A stretch of DNA of 64,000 bases from Hyphomicrobium_A sp963722495 (GCA_963722495.1 CAVRND010000001.1:1-64000), one strand, 5' to 3'. Counted from the first letter of the stretch, positions 35,637-45,242 are shown. Numbers and translations: made by a program. The notes: generated by a model from the letters alone, not told the origin.

Positions 35637-37493
35637 CTAGGCGCTCTTCGGCTCGCGTCCGAAAGAGAACCATCCCTTCTTGTTCTTGGCGGCGGCCGCC
35701 TCTTCGGCCTCCGCCTTTTCAAGGCTGCCATCGTCGGCCAGCACCATGAGGATCGGCGTCAGCCCCTCGATGTCCTCGAGCGGGAAGATCTCGATGTCGC
35801 GCCGCGCCCTTTCGCTCCACCCGGCAAACGTCAGCGCCGCCTCGGCCTTGGAGAACAAGCCGTGGTTGCGGATCGGCTGGGCCTTCTCGAAGGCCTGATC
35901 TTGTTCCGTAACGGCGTCTTTGTCTTTGGGATGCGACTTGAGCCAATCCTTGCGGATCTGGCTGAGATCCGTATCGCTGGCGGCCTTCTCCTCAGCCTTG
36001 AGCTTGTCGAGTTCGCCTTTGCGCAGCGTCCACCAGCGCGGTCTATGCGGCCAGCGCACCAAATCCATATCGTCGAGCACGCCCGCGAGCTGGTTCATGG
36101 CCAGCGCCTTGGCACACTCATCCTCGTTTTTGGGATCGCAACTGTAGAGGTTGGGGATGACGAGGTACGACGCGCCCTTGTGGTAGATGAAGTGGCGGCG
36201 CACCCATTCGATGCTGGCGCCCGGCGCGCGCTGGATCGCCGTGTTCATGGCGGCGCGGATCTGGCGGATCACCGCCGATGAAGGACGCTTGCTCTCCGGC
36301 GGCGGCGGATTGAGGATCGCCAGCGCCAACAGGCCGAGATCGATGCCTATCGTGGCGAGCAGGGCGATCATATCGCGGCCCGTAATCGGCTGGCCGGTAT
36401 GCGTCGTTGCTCCCGCCGTCTCGCCGCCCGACGACACATAGCCAAACAGGCTCGACAGGTAGGAGCCGATGTTCTCCCACAGCCGTTTGATGGCGTTGGC
36501 GACGCCGGCAGGGCCCTCGTTGAAGTCGGCTTCCCGCAGGTTCAGCGTCGCCGGCTGGTCAGCCTGCACGGCCGCCTGCGTCAGGCGCTGCGCCAACGTC
36601 GGGTCGTAGCAAGAAAAGCCGCTCTGTCCCGGCGCCACGGAAACGGCGGCGGCAATGGCACGCATTTCGGTGGCGGTAGATTTGCCGAGCTCGTTCGATC
36701 GAGCGGCGATATCGCGAGCGCGCGAGCGGATGTTGGTCGCCATCGCGTTGAAGCTTTGCTGGCGTTCGGCAACCGTCGTGCCTTGGAGTGATGCGACGCT
36801 CTGCTGCAGAGACGCTACGTCGGTCTGCACCGGCTTGATCCACGAGTTCTGCACGCCATCGCGCAACGACGTGATCTGATCGCGCACGCCGACGCGCGCG
36901 CCATACAGCGGGCCGCGACCGGCGCCCGACGACGTGCCGCACGACCCGCCACTCGTTTCCTCGCGCGCCATCTGCGTCTCGGACCAGGTGACGACGCCGT
37001 CTAGTCCGACCTTCACCGCATCGAGACGCGCCGAGACCGCACTGGCGGCGTCGCCGGCGTCCTGCTGCAAGCCGGACAGCCCCGTTCGTGTCGCTTCCTC
37101 GCCGGCGATGAGGCTCCACCAGAAGCCGTAGCCGAAGCCGATCGACCAGATGGCGAGGAATACGTAGAGCGGGAAGGTGATCAGCCGGTCGGTGAAGCGG
37201 CGCCCTTGCGCGAACGTCTCGCGCAACGCCAGCCACATGAGGAAGGTGAGCGCGAAGACGACGATGATGACGAGGAAGTCGTTGGAGAACGACATTCCGC
37301 CCGGCAGCTCTTGCGAGTTGGCCGCCGGCGAGGACGAAACGCCGATGATAAAGTCTCGCATGCCGTGCCAGGTGGCAAAGCCGGAGATCAGCAGCAGCAT
37401 GAGTGAGGAGATGCCGATGAGCGTGTTGCGCCCCAGCAGGTAGTCCGTCGCGCGGCCTAACGTCGACCTTGTAGCTGCTTTAGTTTCGGCCAT
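35637..37493 (-). CDS. large membrane protein of unknown function (618 aa)
   Basis: ATG at 37493 follows GGGGGACAGG and gives MAETKAATRSTLGRATDYLL. Membrane segments are seen near residues 25-45 (LIGISSLMLLLISGFATWHG), 75-95 (FLVIIVVFALTFLMWLALRE), 110-130 (FPLYVFLAIWSIGFGYGFWW) and about 400-420. Between the third and fourth lies a long helical domain of about 230 residues, probably periplasmic, with a putative coiled coil. The C-terminal 200 residues are cytoplasmic, with WVRRHFIYHKGASYLVIPNL and RPRWWTLRKGELDKLKAEEK. The layout suggests a sensor or a scaffolding channel. I recognise no family. Confidence 0.7.
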   Translation of the reverse strand: MAETKAATRSTLGRATDYLLGRNTLIGISSLMLLLISGFATWHGMRDFIIGVSSSPAANSQELPGGMSFSNDFLVIIVVFALTFLMWLALRETFAQGRRFTDRLITFPLYVFLAIWSIGFGYGFWWSLIAGEEATRTGLSGLQQDAGDAASAVSARLDAVKVGLDGVVTWSETQMAREETSGGSCGTSSGAGRGPLYGARVGVRDQITSLRDGVQNSWIKPVQTDVASLQQSVASLQGTTVAERQQSFNAMATNIRSRARDIAARSNELGKSTATEMRAIAAAVSVAPGQSGFSCYDPTLAQRLTQAAVQADQPATLNLREADFNEGPAGVANAIKRLWENIGSYLSSLFGYVSSGGETAGATTHTGQPITGRDMIALLATIGIDLGLLALAILNPPPPESKRPSSAVIRQIRAAMNTAIQRAPGASIEWVRRHFIYHKGASYLVIPNLYSCDPKNEDECAKALAMNQLAGVLDDMDLVRWPHRPRWWTLRKGELDKLKAEEKAASDTDLSQIRKDWLKSHPKDKDAVTEQDQAFEKAQPIRNHGLFSKAEAALTFAGWSERARRDIEIFPLEDIEGLTPILMVLADDGSLEKAEAEEAAAAKNKKGWFSFGREPKSA

Positions 37494-37716
37494 TGGCCTG
37501 TCCCCCGAATACCAGTCGCGCGGTCCCCAACCTTGTATAGGCCGATATAGGAAAAACGCGCGTTTGTCCTGCCGCCTGCCGCGATATTGCCGATTGCGAC
37601 GGCGCCGCCGTATCGCCGGTGCCACGCCGATAACGCAGCAGAACCGGAAGCGGTTGTCGGGCGCACGGACGAAGAATAGTCTTTTGCAATGCAGCGCGTG
37701 GCATGAGGCGCATCAC

Positions 37717-38088
37717 ATGGCCGACGACGCATTCGATTTCGAAGCCTTGGTGAGCGGCGGCTACCCGCTGCAGCGGTTCGAGGCCGACCAGCGCATCTTC
37801 GTCGACGGCGACGAGGGCAAAGCCATGTACGCCGTCCGCTCCGGCAAGGTGGCGATCATGTCGGCAGGCGCGGTGCTGGAAACCGTTGGACCGAACGGCA
37901 CTTTTGGCGAGCTGACCCTGATCGACGGCTCGCCGCGCGGTGCCACGGCCATTGCCCGGGAGCCGACCGAGGTGGTGGTGATCGACGAGCGCGCCTTCCA
38001 CTACCTCATCGAGCGCAACCCGGGCTTCGCGCTCGACCTGCTGCGGCGGCTGTCCGGCCGCCTGCGCCGCATGAACGAAAGCCTTTGA
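37717..38088 (+). CDS. stand-alone cyclic-nucleotide-binding domain protein
   Basis: I choose ATG at 37717 because the upstream frame is Arg-rich and unlike the domain. The 123-residue product is one complete Crp/cNMP fold: LQRFEADQRIFVDGDEGKAM then YAVRSGKVAIMSAGAVLETV, and the phosphate-binding cassette FGELTLIDGSPRGATAIARE. Helices B and C end RLRRMNESL. There is no helix-turn-helix, so it cannot bind DNA as a Crp dimer would. The F-G-E-L-x-L-x-x-x-x-P-R-x-A-x-A cassette could bind cAMP or cGMP. It may regulate a partner in trans. Divergent from the large membrane-protein gene. Confidence 0.85.
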   Translation: MADDAFDFEALVSGGYPLQRFEADQRIFVDGDEGKAMYAVRSGKVAIMSAGAVLETVGPNGTFGELTLIDGSPRGATAIAREPTEVVVIDERAFHYLIERNPGFALDLLRRLSGRLRRMNESL

Positions 38089-38095
38089 CCCCGCC

Positions 38096-39056
38096 TTACG
38101 AGATGACCCCGGCAGGGATGACCTTGTAGTCGATGTATCCCTTGCCACGCATGCCGTAGTCGCACACGTCGGGGTGCAAGACCTCGGCGAGTATCTCGGC
38201 GCTCTCGACCAGGCGGGGCCCCGGTCGATTGAAGTAGGCATTGCCGTCGGCGAGGAAGACGTTGTGCGCGCGGACGGCGCGCAGGTCCTGCCAGATCTCG
38301 TAGCGGGCGAGCGGCTTCACCTCCCACCGGGTCTTCTCAATGTCGTACCCGCAGGGCGCGACCAGGATCACGTCCGGGTTGGCGGCGGCAACCTCCTTCC
38401 AAGTGATCCACGGGGATGGCTCGCCGTTCTGGCCGAACGCGCTGACGCCGCCGGCGATCGTCGATCAGCTCCGGCATCCAGTGGCCGCCCGACATCGGCG
38501 GGTCGACCCACTCGATGAAGGCGAGCTTCTTCCTCGGCTGGCCGGCGATCTTGGCCGAGATGGCCGCGAGGCGATCCTGCATCGAGGCGATCAGCTTCTT
38601 GCCCGCCTCGGGGCGTCCAATGGCCTCGGCGATGCGAGCGATGTCGGAGTAGACGTCGGCCAACGTGTGCGGGTGCATAGAGACGATGCGCGGATGGCCA
38701 TGCACGAATTGGCACACGGCGCGTTCCACGTCGGCCAGCGAGACCGCGCACACCTCGCATTGATCCTGGGTGAGGATGACGTCGGGTTTCAGCTTCTCCA
38801 GCGCGTCGGCATTGACGTCGTAGACGGCGAGGCCGTGCTCCACCAAAGCGCGCACCGCCTTGTCGATCTCGGCACTCGAACCCTCGACCCGAAACTTGGG
38901 GCGCGTGATTGCCGGCAACTTCAGCACCGACGGCGGCCAATCGCACTCGTGCGAGCGCGCGACCTGCAGGTCACCGGCGCCGAGCGCGTTCAATATCTCG
39001 GTTGCGCTGGCGATGAGGGAGACGACGCGGGGATGAGGGGAAGTTGTCTTTGCCAT
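38096..39056 (-). CDS. BtuF-like cobalamin-binding periplasmic-fold protein (frameshift near 38455)
   Basis: From ATG at 39056: PRVVSLIASATEILNALGAG then HECDWPPSVLKLPAITRPKF, KLKPDVILTQDQCEVCAVSL, and RKKLAFIEWVDPPMSGGHWM. After a frame break near 38455 a second frame gives MILVAPCGYDIEKTRW, YFNRPGPRLVESAEILAEVL and HPDVCDYG. This is the class III binding fold used by BtuF for vitamin B12, about 320 residues. No signal peptide is visible, as in a common cytosolic cobalamin-binding subgroup. No btuCD genes are adjacent. It may relate to B12 supply for ethylmalonyl-CoA mutase nearby; that is inference. Confidence 0.85.
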
Positions 39057-39104
39057 GACGATGTGATTGCACCCGTTCAATGTGTTTCAAGCAGCGCCGG
39101 CGCT

Positions 39105-40766
39105 TCAGGTCTGCGCCACGCCCGGCGGTGCCGTGTCCGCGAGCAGGGAATGCAGCGCGGCGACGACCTGCGCACCTTCGCCTACTGATGCTGCCACCCG
39201 CTTTATGGATCCCGAGCGCACGTCTCCGATTGCGAACACACCTGCGATGTTCGTTTCCAGAGTCTTACGCGCTGATCCGTTTCCATTCGCGCCCGTCAGG
39301 ATGAAGCCCTTGTCGTCGAGATGGATGCCGGAGTTCCTCAGCCAGTCGGTATTGGGATCGGCTCCGATGAACAGGAACAGATGCCCGATCTGGCACCGCT
39401 CTTCGCTGCCGTTGCAGCGCCAGCGGATTGCCTCCAGTCGACCGTCTTTGCCCTCCAGTCCCGTCACTTCCGCGTTGGTCAGAACCTCTACGTTGGGGAG
39501 GCCGCGGATGCGGTCGACGAGATAGCGCGACATGGTCGCTTCGAGGCTACCGCCGCGCGCCAGCAGCCACACCTTTTTTGCGCGGCTGGCGAGATACACG
39601 GTCGCCTGCCCCGCGGAGTTGCCGGCGCCGACGAGCGCCACTTCCTGGTGGGCGCACAGATTGGCTTCGAGGGGCGATGCCCAATAGTGCACGCTCGTCA
39701 TCTCGAAGTCGCTCAGGTTCTCAACGTTGAGGCGCCGGTAGCGAACACCGCAAGCAAGGACAATGGCGCGCGCTTTGACGGATTCTTCGCTCACCAGCCG
39801 CAGGTGGAACGGCGCGTCTGCGCTCCCGGCCTCGAGACGCTGGGCCTCGCACGGAATGACGATATCGGCTCCAAACTTCAGCGCCTGGTTATAGGCGCGC
39901 CCCATCAGCGCCATCCCCGACACGCCGGTGGGAAAGCCGAGATAGTTCTCGATCCGCGCCGAGGCGCCGGCCTGGCCGCCAAACGCGCGGCAATCGAGCA
40001 CCAACACCGATAGACCTTCCGATGCCGCATAGACCGCCGTCGCCAGTCCGGCAGGGCCAGCGCCCACTACCACCACGTCGTGAACCGCGTCGGGGTCGAG
40101 CGGCGAGATAAGACCGACGCAGCGCGCCAGCTCCGTCTCCGTCGGGTTGCGCAGGACCTTGCCGTTTGGACACACGACGAGCGGCAATTCGTCTGCCGTG
40201 ACGCTGAACTTCTCGATCAGCACCTTGCCGCAGGAATCCGTCTCCGGATCGAGCCGCTGATGCGGATGACCGTTACGGGAGAGGAAGTTCTCCAACCGCA
40301 GTACGTCGCCGTTGTCGGCCCGGCCGACGATGATCGGGCCACCCGCGCCGGTTTCCAGCAGGCCCATGCGGCGGAGGATCAACGCGCGCATGATACGCTC
40401 GCCGAGCTCGGCCTCGGCAATCAGCAGTGCGCGCAACTGCGCGGGCGGAATGACGATGGCCTCGACCGGCTCACTTGCGATGGCATCGACCAGGGCCGGC
40501 CGGCCGCCGAGCTGCGCCAGCTCGCCCAAGAAGCTTCCGGTCTCATGGGTCACGATCAACGAGCGCTCCCCGCCGTGCGTCTGGAATACGTCGACCTTCC
40601 CCGACAGGATAATCATCAATCCGGGGGTTGCCTCGCCCACCCGCGCCAGCGCCTCACCGGCAGCGAATGAACGCACCTCACCGAAACGGCATACGCGCTC
40701 TATCTCCTCCTGCAGCAGGGAAGGGAACATCTGGGCCCGGCGCGTGGCGATGATCGACTGAGCCAT
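39105..40766 (-). CDS. cNMP-binding/thioredoxin-reductase-like flavoprotein
   Basis: A 553-residue fusion. Residues about 15-130 are a Crp-like cNMP domain (FAAGEALARVGEATPGLMII, FLGELAQLGGRPALVDAIAS). Residues about 145-215 resemble a glutaredoxin/thioredoxin-fold linker lacking a CxxC. From about 230 a thioredoxin-reductase-like flavoprotein follows, with FAD motif VVVVGAGPAGLATAVYAASE and NADP motif EVALVGAGNSAGQATVYLAS, and a C-terminal FAIGDVRSGSIKRVAASVGE. The redox-active CATC pair of true TrxR is absent (the corresponding segment reads VHYWASPLEANLC). The likely role is a regulated NADPH oxidoreductase of unknown acceptor. Upstream is the carotenoid gene, divergent. Confidence 0.88.
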   Translation of the reverse strand: MAQSIIATRRAQMFPSLLQEEIERVCRFGEVRSFAAGEALARVGEATPGLMIILSGKVDVFQTHGGERSLIVTHETGSFLGELAQLGGRPALVDAIASEPVEAIVIPPAQLRALLIAEAELGERIMRALILRRMGLLETGAGGPIIVGRADNGDVLRLENFLSRNGHPHQRLDPETDSCGKVLIEKFSVTADELPLVVCPNGKVLRNPTETELARCVGLISPLDPDAVHDVVVVGAGPAGLATAVYAASEGLSVLVLDCRAFGGQAGASARIENYLGFPTGVSGMALMGRAYNQALKFGADIVIPCEAQRLEAGSADAPFHLRLVSEESVKARAIVLACGVRYRRLNVENLSDFEMTSVHYWASPLEANLCAHQEVALVGAGNSAGQATVYLASRAKKVWLLARGGSLEATMSRYLVDRIRGLPNVEVLTNAEVTGLEGKDGRLEAIRWRCNGSEERCQIGHLFLFIGADPNTDWLRNSGIHLDDKGFILTGANGNGSARKTLETNIAGVFAIGDVRSGSIKRVAASVGEGAQVVAALHSLLADTAPPGVAQT

Positions 40767-40919
40767 GTGCTTTTGTCCCTTACGCTAGCTGTGGATGGCC
40801 CTGATGGGTCAGGGAGATTTTATAGCTCGGACATCGGGCCAGGAATATCAAGTTGGGGTGCCCTTGCCGCAGCCCGCAGCCACTTGGGGCCGGCCGATCG
40901 GCGAACGCGAGGATAAACC

Positions 40920-41774
40920 ATGTCGTCCCGCCTGATACTCTGGCTGCTGGTCGTGCTGCTGGCGCTAGAAGAGTTCGTCGGGATCCAGTATCGCACCGCG
41001 GCCCTGACCGTAGTGCATCTCGCCATATTGCTGAGCTTCACGTTCGTGCACGGGACGATGCGCTATGGCGGCAAGGGCATCGCGGCGTTTGCGATCATCT
41101 GCCTCGTCGTCAGCAACGTGCTGGAGAATATCGGCGTCGCCACCGGCTTCCCGTTCGGCCCCTATCATTATACCGACGTGCTCGGGCCGAAGCTGGGCTA
41201 CGTGCCGCTGATGATCGGACCCGCTTACCTCGGCGTCGGCTACCTGTCGTGGGTGCTGGCCACGGTGCTGGCCGGCGACGTGAAGCGCGGCGCGGATGCC
41301 TTCCAGATGGTCGTCACGCCTCTGATCGGCGCCTTCATCATGGTGCTGTGGGATTTGTCGATGGATCCGATGGCATCGACCGTTGCGCAGTGGTGGATCT
41401 GGGAGCAGGGCGGCGGCTTCTTCGGCGTGCCGCTTTCCAACTATCTCGGCTGGTACTTCACCGTTTTCGCCTTCATGTTCGCCTTTGCGCTCTACCTACG
41501 TGTTCGCGCCCCCGACCCAAGCATCGCGCAGCCGCGGGGCTACTACCTGCAGGCCATTGCCATGTACGCCGTCGTCGGCCTCGACTTCGTCATGACCTAC
41601 TTGATGAAGAGCGGCGGCGAGAACGTGATCGACGCTGCCGGCGTCACCTGGCGCACCCAGGACATCTTCGAGACGGCCGCGCTCACCGCCTTGCTGACGA
41701 TGCTGTTCGTCGTCGTTCTGGCGACGGTGAGAATACTGCGCGATCAGGCAGAGGCGCGAACACCGCTGGCCTAG
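40920..41774 (+). CDS. carotenoid biosynthesis protein, CruF-like
   Basis: A 284-residue integral membrane protein with seven or eight helices and the conserved motifs of the carotenoid-biosynthesis (PF04240) family: SNVLENIGVATGFPFGPYHY, LGVGYLSWVLATVLAG, MVLWDLSMDPMAS (D-x-x-M-D-P) and VPLSNYLGWYFTVFAF. The family includes gamma-carotenoid 1',2'-hydratase CruF and bisanhydrobacterioruberin hydratase. The exact reaction here is not certain. No crt genes are visible nearby. ATG at 40920 follows CGCGAGGATAAACC. Confidence 0.85.
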   Translation: MSSRLILWLLVVLLALEEFVGIQYRTAALTVVHLAILLSFTFVHGTMRYGGKGIAAFAIICLVVSNVLENIGVATGFPFGPYHYTDVLGPKLGYVPLMIGPAYLGVGYLSWVLATVLAGDVKRGADAFQMVVTPLIGAFIMVLWDLSMDPMASTVAQWWIWEQGGGFFGVPLSNYLGWYFTVFAFMFAFALYLRVRAPDPSIAQPRGYYLQAIAMYAVVGLDFVMTYLMKSGGENVIDAAGVTWRTQDIFETAALTALLTMLFVVVLATVRILRDQAEARTPLA

Positions 41775-41830
41775 CCACCCCTCACCCGCCGCTCATGCTG
41801 CGCATTCGCTTCCGGTGAGGGGGTGCGCGC

Positions 41831-43510
41831 TCAGTTGGCGCCTTCGAGCAGGCGGCGGGCGATGACCTGCGCCTGGATCTCCGCCGCGCCCTCGAAGATG
41901 TTGAGGATGCGCGAGTCGCACAGTACGCGGCTGATCGGATATTCGAGCGCGAAGCCGTTGCCGCCATGGATCTGCAGTGCGTTGTCGGCATTCGCCCAGG
42001 CGACCCGGGCCCCCAGCAGCTTGGCCATGCCGGCTTCGAGATCGCAGCGGTGGCCCTGATCCTTTTCGCGCGCGGCGAAGTAGGTGAGCTGGCGGGCAAT
42101 CATCGTCTCGACCGCCATCATGACGATCTTGTTGTAGACGCGCGGGAACGCATAGATCGGCTTGCCGAACTGTTGGCGGTCCAGCGCGTACTTGAGTTCG
42201 AGGTCCATCGCCGCCTGAGCAACGCCCACGGCGCGCGCCGCCGTCTGGATGCGCGCGGCCTCGAAGGTGTTCATCAGCTGCTTGAAGCCCTGGCCCTCGG
42301 TGCCGCCGAGAAGCTGATCTGCAGGCACCTCGAAGGCGTCGAAGGAGATGTCGTACTCTTTCATGCCGCGATAGCCGAGAACCTCGATCTCGCCACCCTT
42401 CATGCCCTGGGCAGGGAACGGATCTGCATCCGAGCCGCGCGGCTTTTCGGCCAGCAGCATGGAGAGGCCTTTGTAGCCTTTCTCCTCGGGATTGGTGCGC
42501 ACGAGCAGTGTCATCAAGTCGGCGCGCACGGGATGCGTAATCCACGTCTTCTGGCCGGTGACTTTGTAGTTGTCGCCGTCCTTCACCGCGCGCGTCTTGA
42601 GCGAGGCGAGGTCGGATCCGGTGTTGGGCTCGGTGAACACGGCCGTGGGCAGCAACTCGCCGGTGGCGATGAGCGGCAGGTACTTCGCCTTCTGCTCGTC
42701 GGTGCCATTGTTGAGAATGAGCTCGCCGGCGATCTCCGAACGGGTGCCCAGCGAGCCGACGCCGATGTAGCCGCGCGACAGCTCCTCGGAGACGACGCAC
42801 ATCGCCTCCTTGCCGAGCGCCAGACCGCCGTACTCCTCGGGAAGCGTCAGACCGAACACGCCGAGCTCGGCGACCTTGCCGATGACTTCCAGCGGAATGT
42901 ACTCGTTCTTGAGGTGCCATTCGTGCGCATGCGGCACGACCTCGGCCTCGGAGAACTTGCGCATCTGGTCGTGGATGGCGGCGTGCGTCTCGTCGAGGCC
43001 GCTGTCGCCGAAGGTGGCGGCGTTGGGCTGCGCGGCGATGAGATCGGCCAGGCGCTTCTTGATATCCTGCGTGCTGCCCACAGCGATCATGTCGGCGACT
43101 TCGTCCTCGAAGCGGCGCACGTCGGCACGCGGCACACCCAGCGCCTCGGGGCGCACGAACTCGAGCTGGCTCATGGGAATGCCGCCGGAAATCTGCGCCA
43201 GGTATTCGGCGAACGCGGCAGCGAGGATCAGCTGCTCGAACTCGCCGAACCGGCCTTCGCCCGAAAGGCGCGTGCCCCACACGTGCATCTGGCGCAGGCC
43301 TTCAACGGCGGTGGCGAGCCAGGCGAGTCCGTGCGCTTGATGCTGGGCGTTGTCGATGCCGCCCGCCTCGGCGACCTTGGCGCGGACGCCAGTCTTGGCG
43401 GCCTGCAGAACCTTGTCGGCGGAGGCGACGGCGCCTTCGGCGCGCTGTAGCAGCGCTTCCGGGCCGGCTGAAAGGAAATCCTGCTCGGCCGTCTTCACCG
43501 CAGTCGACAT
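41831..43510 (-). CDS. mcd: (2S)-methylsuccinyl-CoA dehydrogenase
   Basis: A 559-residue acyl-CoA dehydrogenase with an N-terminal extension of about 150 residues, which separates Mcd from ordinary 380-residue members. Core landmarks are LGVFGLTLPEEYGGLALGKE, LPTAVFTEPNTGSDLASLKT, YKVTGQKTWITHPVRADLMT and the C-terminal ILNIFEGAAEIQAQVIARRL with the catalytic Glu. It oxidises methylsuccinyl-CoA to mesaconyl-CoA with FAD in the ethylmalonyl-CoA pathway. ccr and ecm lie within 6 kb, which supports the assignment over a generic acyl-CoA dehydrogenase. MSTAVKTAEQ at 43510 is preferred over 43531. Confidence 0.9.
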   Translation of the reverse strand: MSTAVKTAEQDFLSAGPEALLQRAEGAVASADKVLQAAKTGVRAKVAEAGGIDNAQHQAHGLAWLATAVEGLRQMHVWGTRLSGEGRFGEFEQLILAAAFAEYLAQISGGIPMSQLEFVRPEALGVPRADVRRFEDEVADMIAVGSTQDIKKRLADLIAAQPNAATFGDSGLDETHAAIHDQMRKFSEAEVVPHAHEWHLKNEYIPLEVIGKVAELGVFGLTLPEEYGGLALGKEAMCVVSEELSRGYIGVGSLGTRSEIAGELILNNGTDEQKAKYLPLIATGELLPTAVFTEPNTGSDLASLKTRAVKDGDNYKVTGQKTWITHPVRADLMTLLVRTNPEEKGYKGLSMLLAEKPRGSDADPFPAQGMKGGEIEVLGYRGMKEYDISFDAFEVPADQLLGGTEGQGFKQLMNTFEAARIQTAARAVGVAQAAMDLELKYALDRQQFGKPIYAFPRVYNKIVMMAVETMIARQLTYFAAREKDQGHRCDLEAGMAKLLGARVAWANADNALQIHGGNGFALEYPISRVLCDSRILNIFEGAAEIQAQVIARRLLEGAN

Positions 43511-43617
43511 CGTACCCTCCTGGGAATCCATGGCGCGTCCGCCTATGCCGGCGCCGCCCTAGTGTTGCGTTGCAGAATAATGGCCCCCGGCGTCAAGGCA
43601 ATTGGTGCCGCACCGGG

Positions 43618-44211
43618 TCACTCGTCGCCTGACAGCGCCTTGAAGAAGCGGTGGCCGGTGCCGCCGCGCGCGGTGGCGGCGGCGATGCGCTCGGCGAGCG
43701 AGGCGGGGTTGGCGGTTGGTTTCCTTGTCGTGGTCTCGGGTGCCTCGAAATCGTGCCCCACGTGGACGATCTCGACGGTGGCCTCCTCGCCGGAGCCGCC
43801 GAACGTCTCGTAGCCGTTCAACAACAACCGGGGCGGCTCATCGCGACCCTGCAGGAGTGCCCGCAGCGAACGCCCGTCCGCCGGATCGCGTGCCAGAGCC
43901 TCGGCGACGACGTCGTAGCCGGCGGCCTCGATGATGGTAACGGACGCCTCGGCGATCGGGTCGTCGGAATAGTCCGGCTCGAGGCTGGTCAGCGCCTCGA
44001 GGGCGGCGAGCATTCGTAGGCCATCCTCGTCGGCAGCGCCAAATCCCTCCGCGTCGTCGATCGGGAGCGGCGGCAGCGGCGGGGGCTCCTCGGTAGCTCC
44101 GCGCAGCCGGGAAGGGCGCGTCGGCTCATAGCCGGCCAACCGGCTGTCGCTCTCCCTATTGCCGTACTCGTATCCCACGCCGGCCACCGCCTGTTTCGAA
44201 GCAGCCGCCAT
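43618..44211 (-). CDS. hypothetical acidic protein (197 aa)
   Basis: From the ATG at 44211 the product begins MAAASKQAVAGVGYEYGNRE, then a Pro-rich acidic stretch (EEPPPLPPLPIDDAEG). A helical part follows (LRMLAALEALTSLEPDYSDD) and the end HRFFKALSGDE. There is no signal peptide or membrane helix. No ribosome binding site supports the start strongly, so an upstream start at 44343 is possible. It lies upstream of mcd in the same direction. No family is recognised. Confidence 0.5.
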   Translation of the reverse strand: MAAASKQAVAGVGYEYGNRESDSRLAGYEPTRPSRLRGATEEPPPLPPLPIDDAEGFGAADEDGLRMLAALEALTSLEPDYSDDPIAEASVTIIEAAGYDVVAEALARDPADGRSLRALLQGRDEPPRLLLNGYETFGGSGEEATVEIVHVGHDFEAPETTTRKPTANPASLAERIAAATARGGTGHRFFKALSGDE

Positions 44212-44363
44212 TTTAGGAGAGGCGACGCCTCGCGTCCAATAGCCATGAGGCGGATATGCATCCAGCCTGGCTTCACCCGCACGGCGCGGCAATCCCGGCA
44301 TAGACCTCAACCGGGAGCGCGGATAGGGTCCGGCAAAATCCACAAGAGTTCCAGGGAGAATGA

Positions 44364-45242
44364 ATGCAGCGCTACCGCACCTTGCTCGAAGCCCTTTATC
44401 GGCTCTATGAGCACAGCGGCTTCGCCATGGCGGGCGCGGTGGCGTTCTCCTTTGTCGTCTCGCTATTTCCCTTCTGCATCTTTCTTGGGGCCCTGGCCGG
44501 CATCTTCGGCGGCCGCGAGCTTGCCACCCAGGCGGTCGAGCAGCTGTTCCAGATCCTGCCGCAGGGCGTCGCCGCGGGCCTTGCCCCGCAGGTCGAGGCC
44601 ATCATGGGCCGCACGCGTATCGACCTGCTGACGGTCAGCGCCGGGCTGTCGCTGTTTTTCGCCACCAATGCCATCGAGACCCTACGCACGGCGCTGAACG
44701 GCGCCTACCGGGTGGTCGAGACGCGCCCGTACGTTCTTTCGCTGCTGCGCAGCATGCTGTTCGTGTTCGCCAGCGCCGTGTCGATGCTGGTGCTGACCTG
44801 GGTCGTCGTCGTGGGACCGGTGTTCGCGGCGCGCTTCGACCCGTCCCTAACGCAGTCGTTCACGTTCATGCGCACGACTTGGGCAGGCGCGTTCCTACGC
44901 TACGCCTCGGCGGGTGGGGTCATCGCCGGGCAGCTTCTGGCGTTCCATTTGTGGCTCGCCGCCGGACGACGGCGCATCCAGGACGTATGGCCAGGCGTGC
45001 TTTTGTCGACCGCACTGTGGCTTATCGCGGCGAGCCTCTATTCGTACTACTTGAACCTCAGCGACTACACGCGCTTTTACGCCGGTCTGTCGCAGCTGAT
45101 GGTGGCGATGATCTTTTTCCAGATGACGGCGGTGATCGTCATTCTTGGTGCCGAGCTCAATCGCGGCATCTTCGAGTTCAAGCGGATGAGCTCAGTGGGT
45201 CTCGACCCGGTCGCTGCCCGCGCGCCGATCCGCGGGCGCTGA
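44364..45242 (+). CDS. YihY/BrkB family membrane protein
   Basis: A 292-residue protein with about six membrane helices: MAGAVAFSFVVSLFPFCIFL then GALAGIFGG, SLFFATNAIETLRTALNGAY, LLRSMLFVFASAVSMLVLTW and ALWLIAASLYSYYLNLSDYT, then FYAGLSQLMVAMIFFQMTAV with ILGAELNRGIFE. These match the YihY/UPF0761 family, formerly called tRNA-processing ribonuclease BN and now regarded as an inner-membrane protein of uncertain role. Divergent from the acidic hypothetical gene. Confidence 0.9.
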   Translation: MQRYRTLLEALYRLYEHSGFAMAGAVAFSFVVSLFPFCIFLGALAGIFGGRELATQAVEQLFQILPQGVAAGLAPQVEAIMGRTRIDLLTVSAGLSLFFATNAIETLRTALNGAYRVVETRPYVLSLLRSMLFVFASAVSMLVLTWVVVVGPVFAARFDPSLTQSFTFMRTTWAGAFLRYASAGGVIAGQLLAFHLWLAAGRRRIQDVWPGVLLSTALWLIAASLYSYYLNLSDYTRFYAGLSQLMVAMIFFQMTAVIVILGAELNRGIFEFKRMSSVGLDPVAARAPIRGR

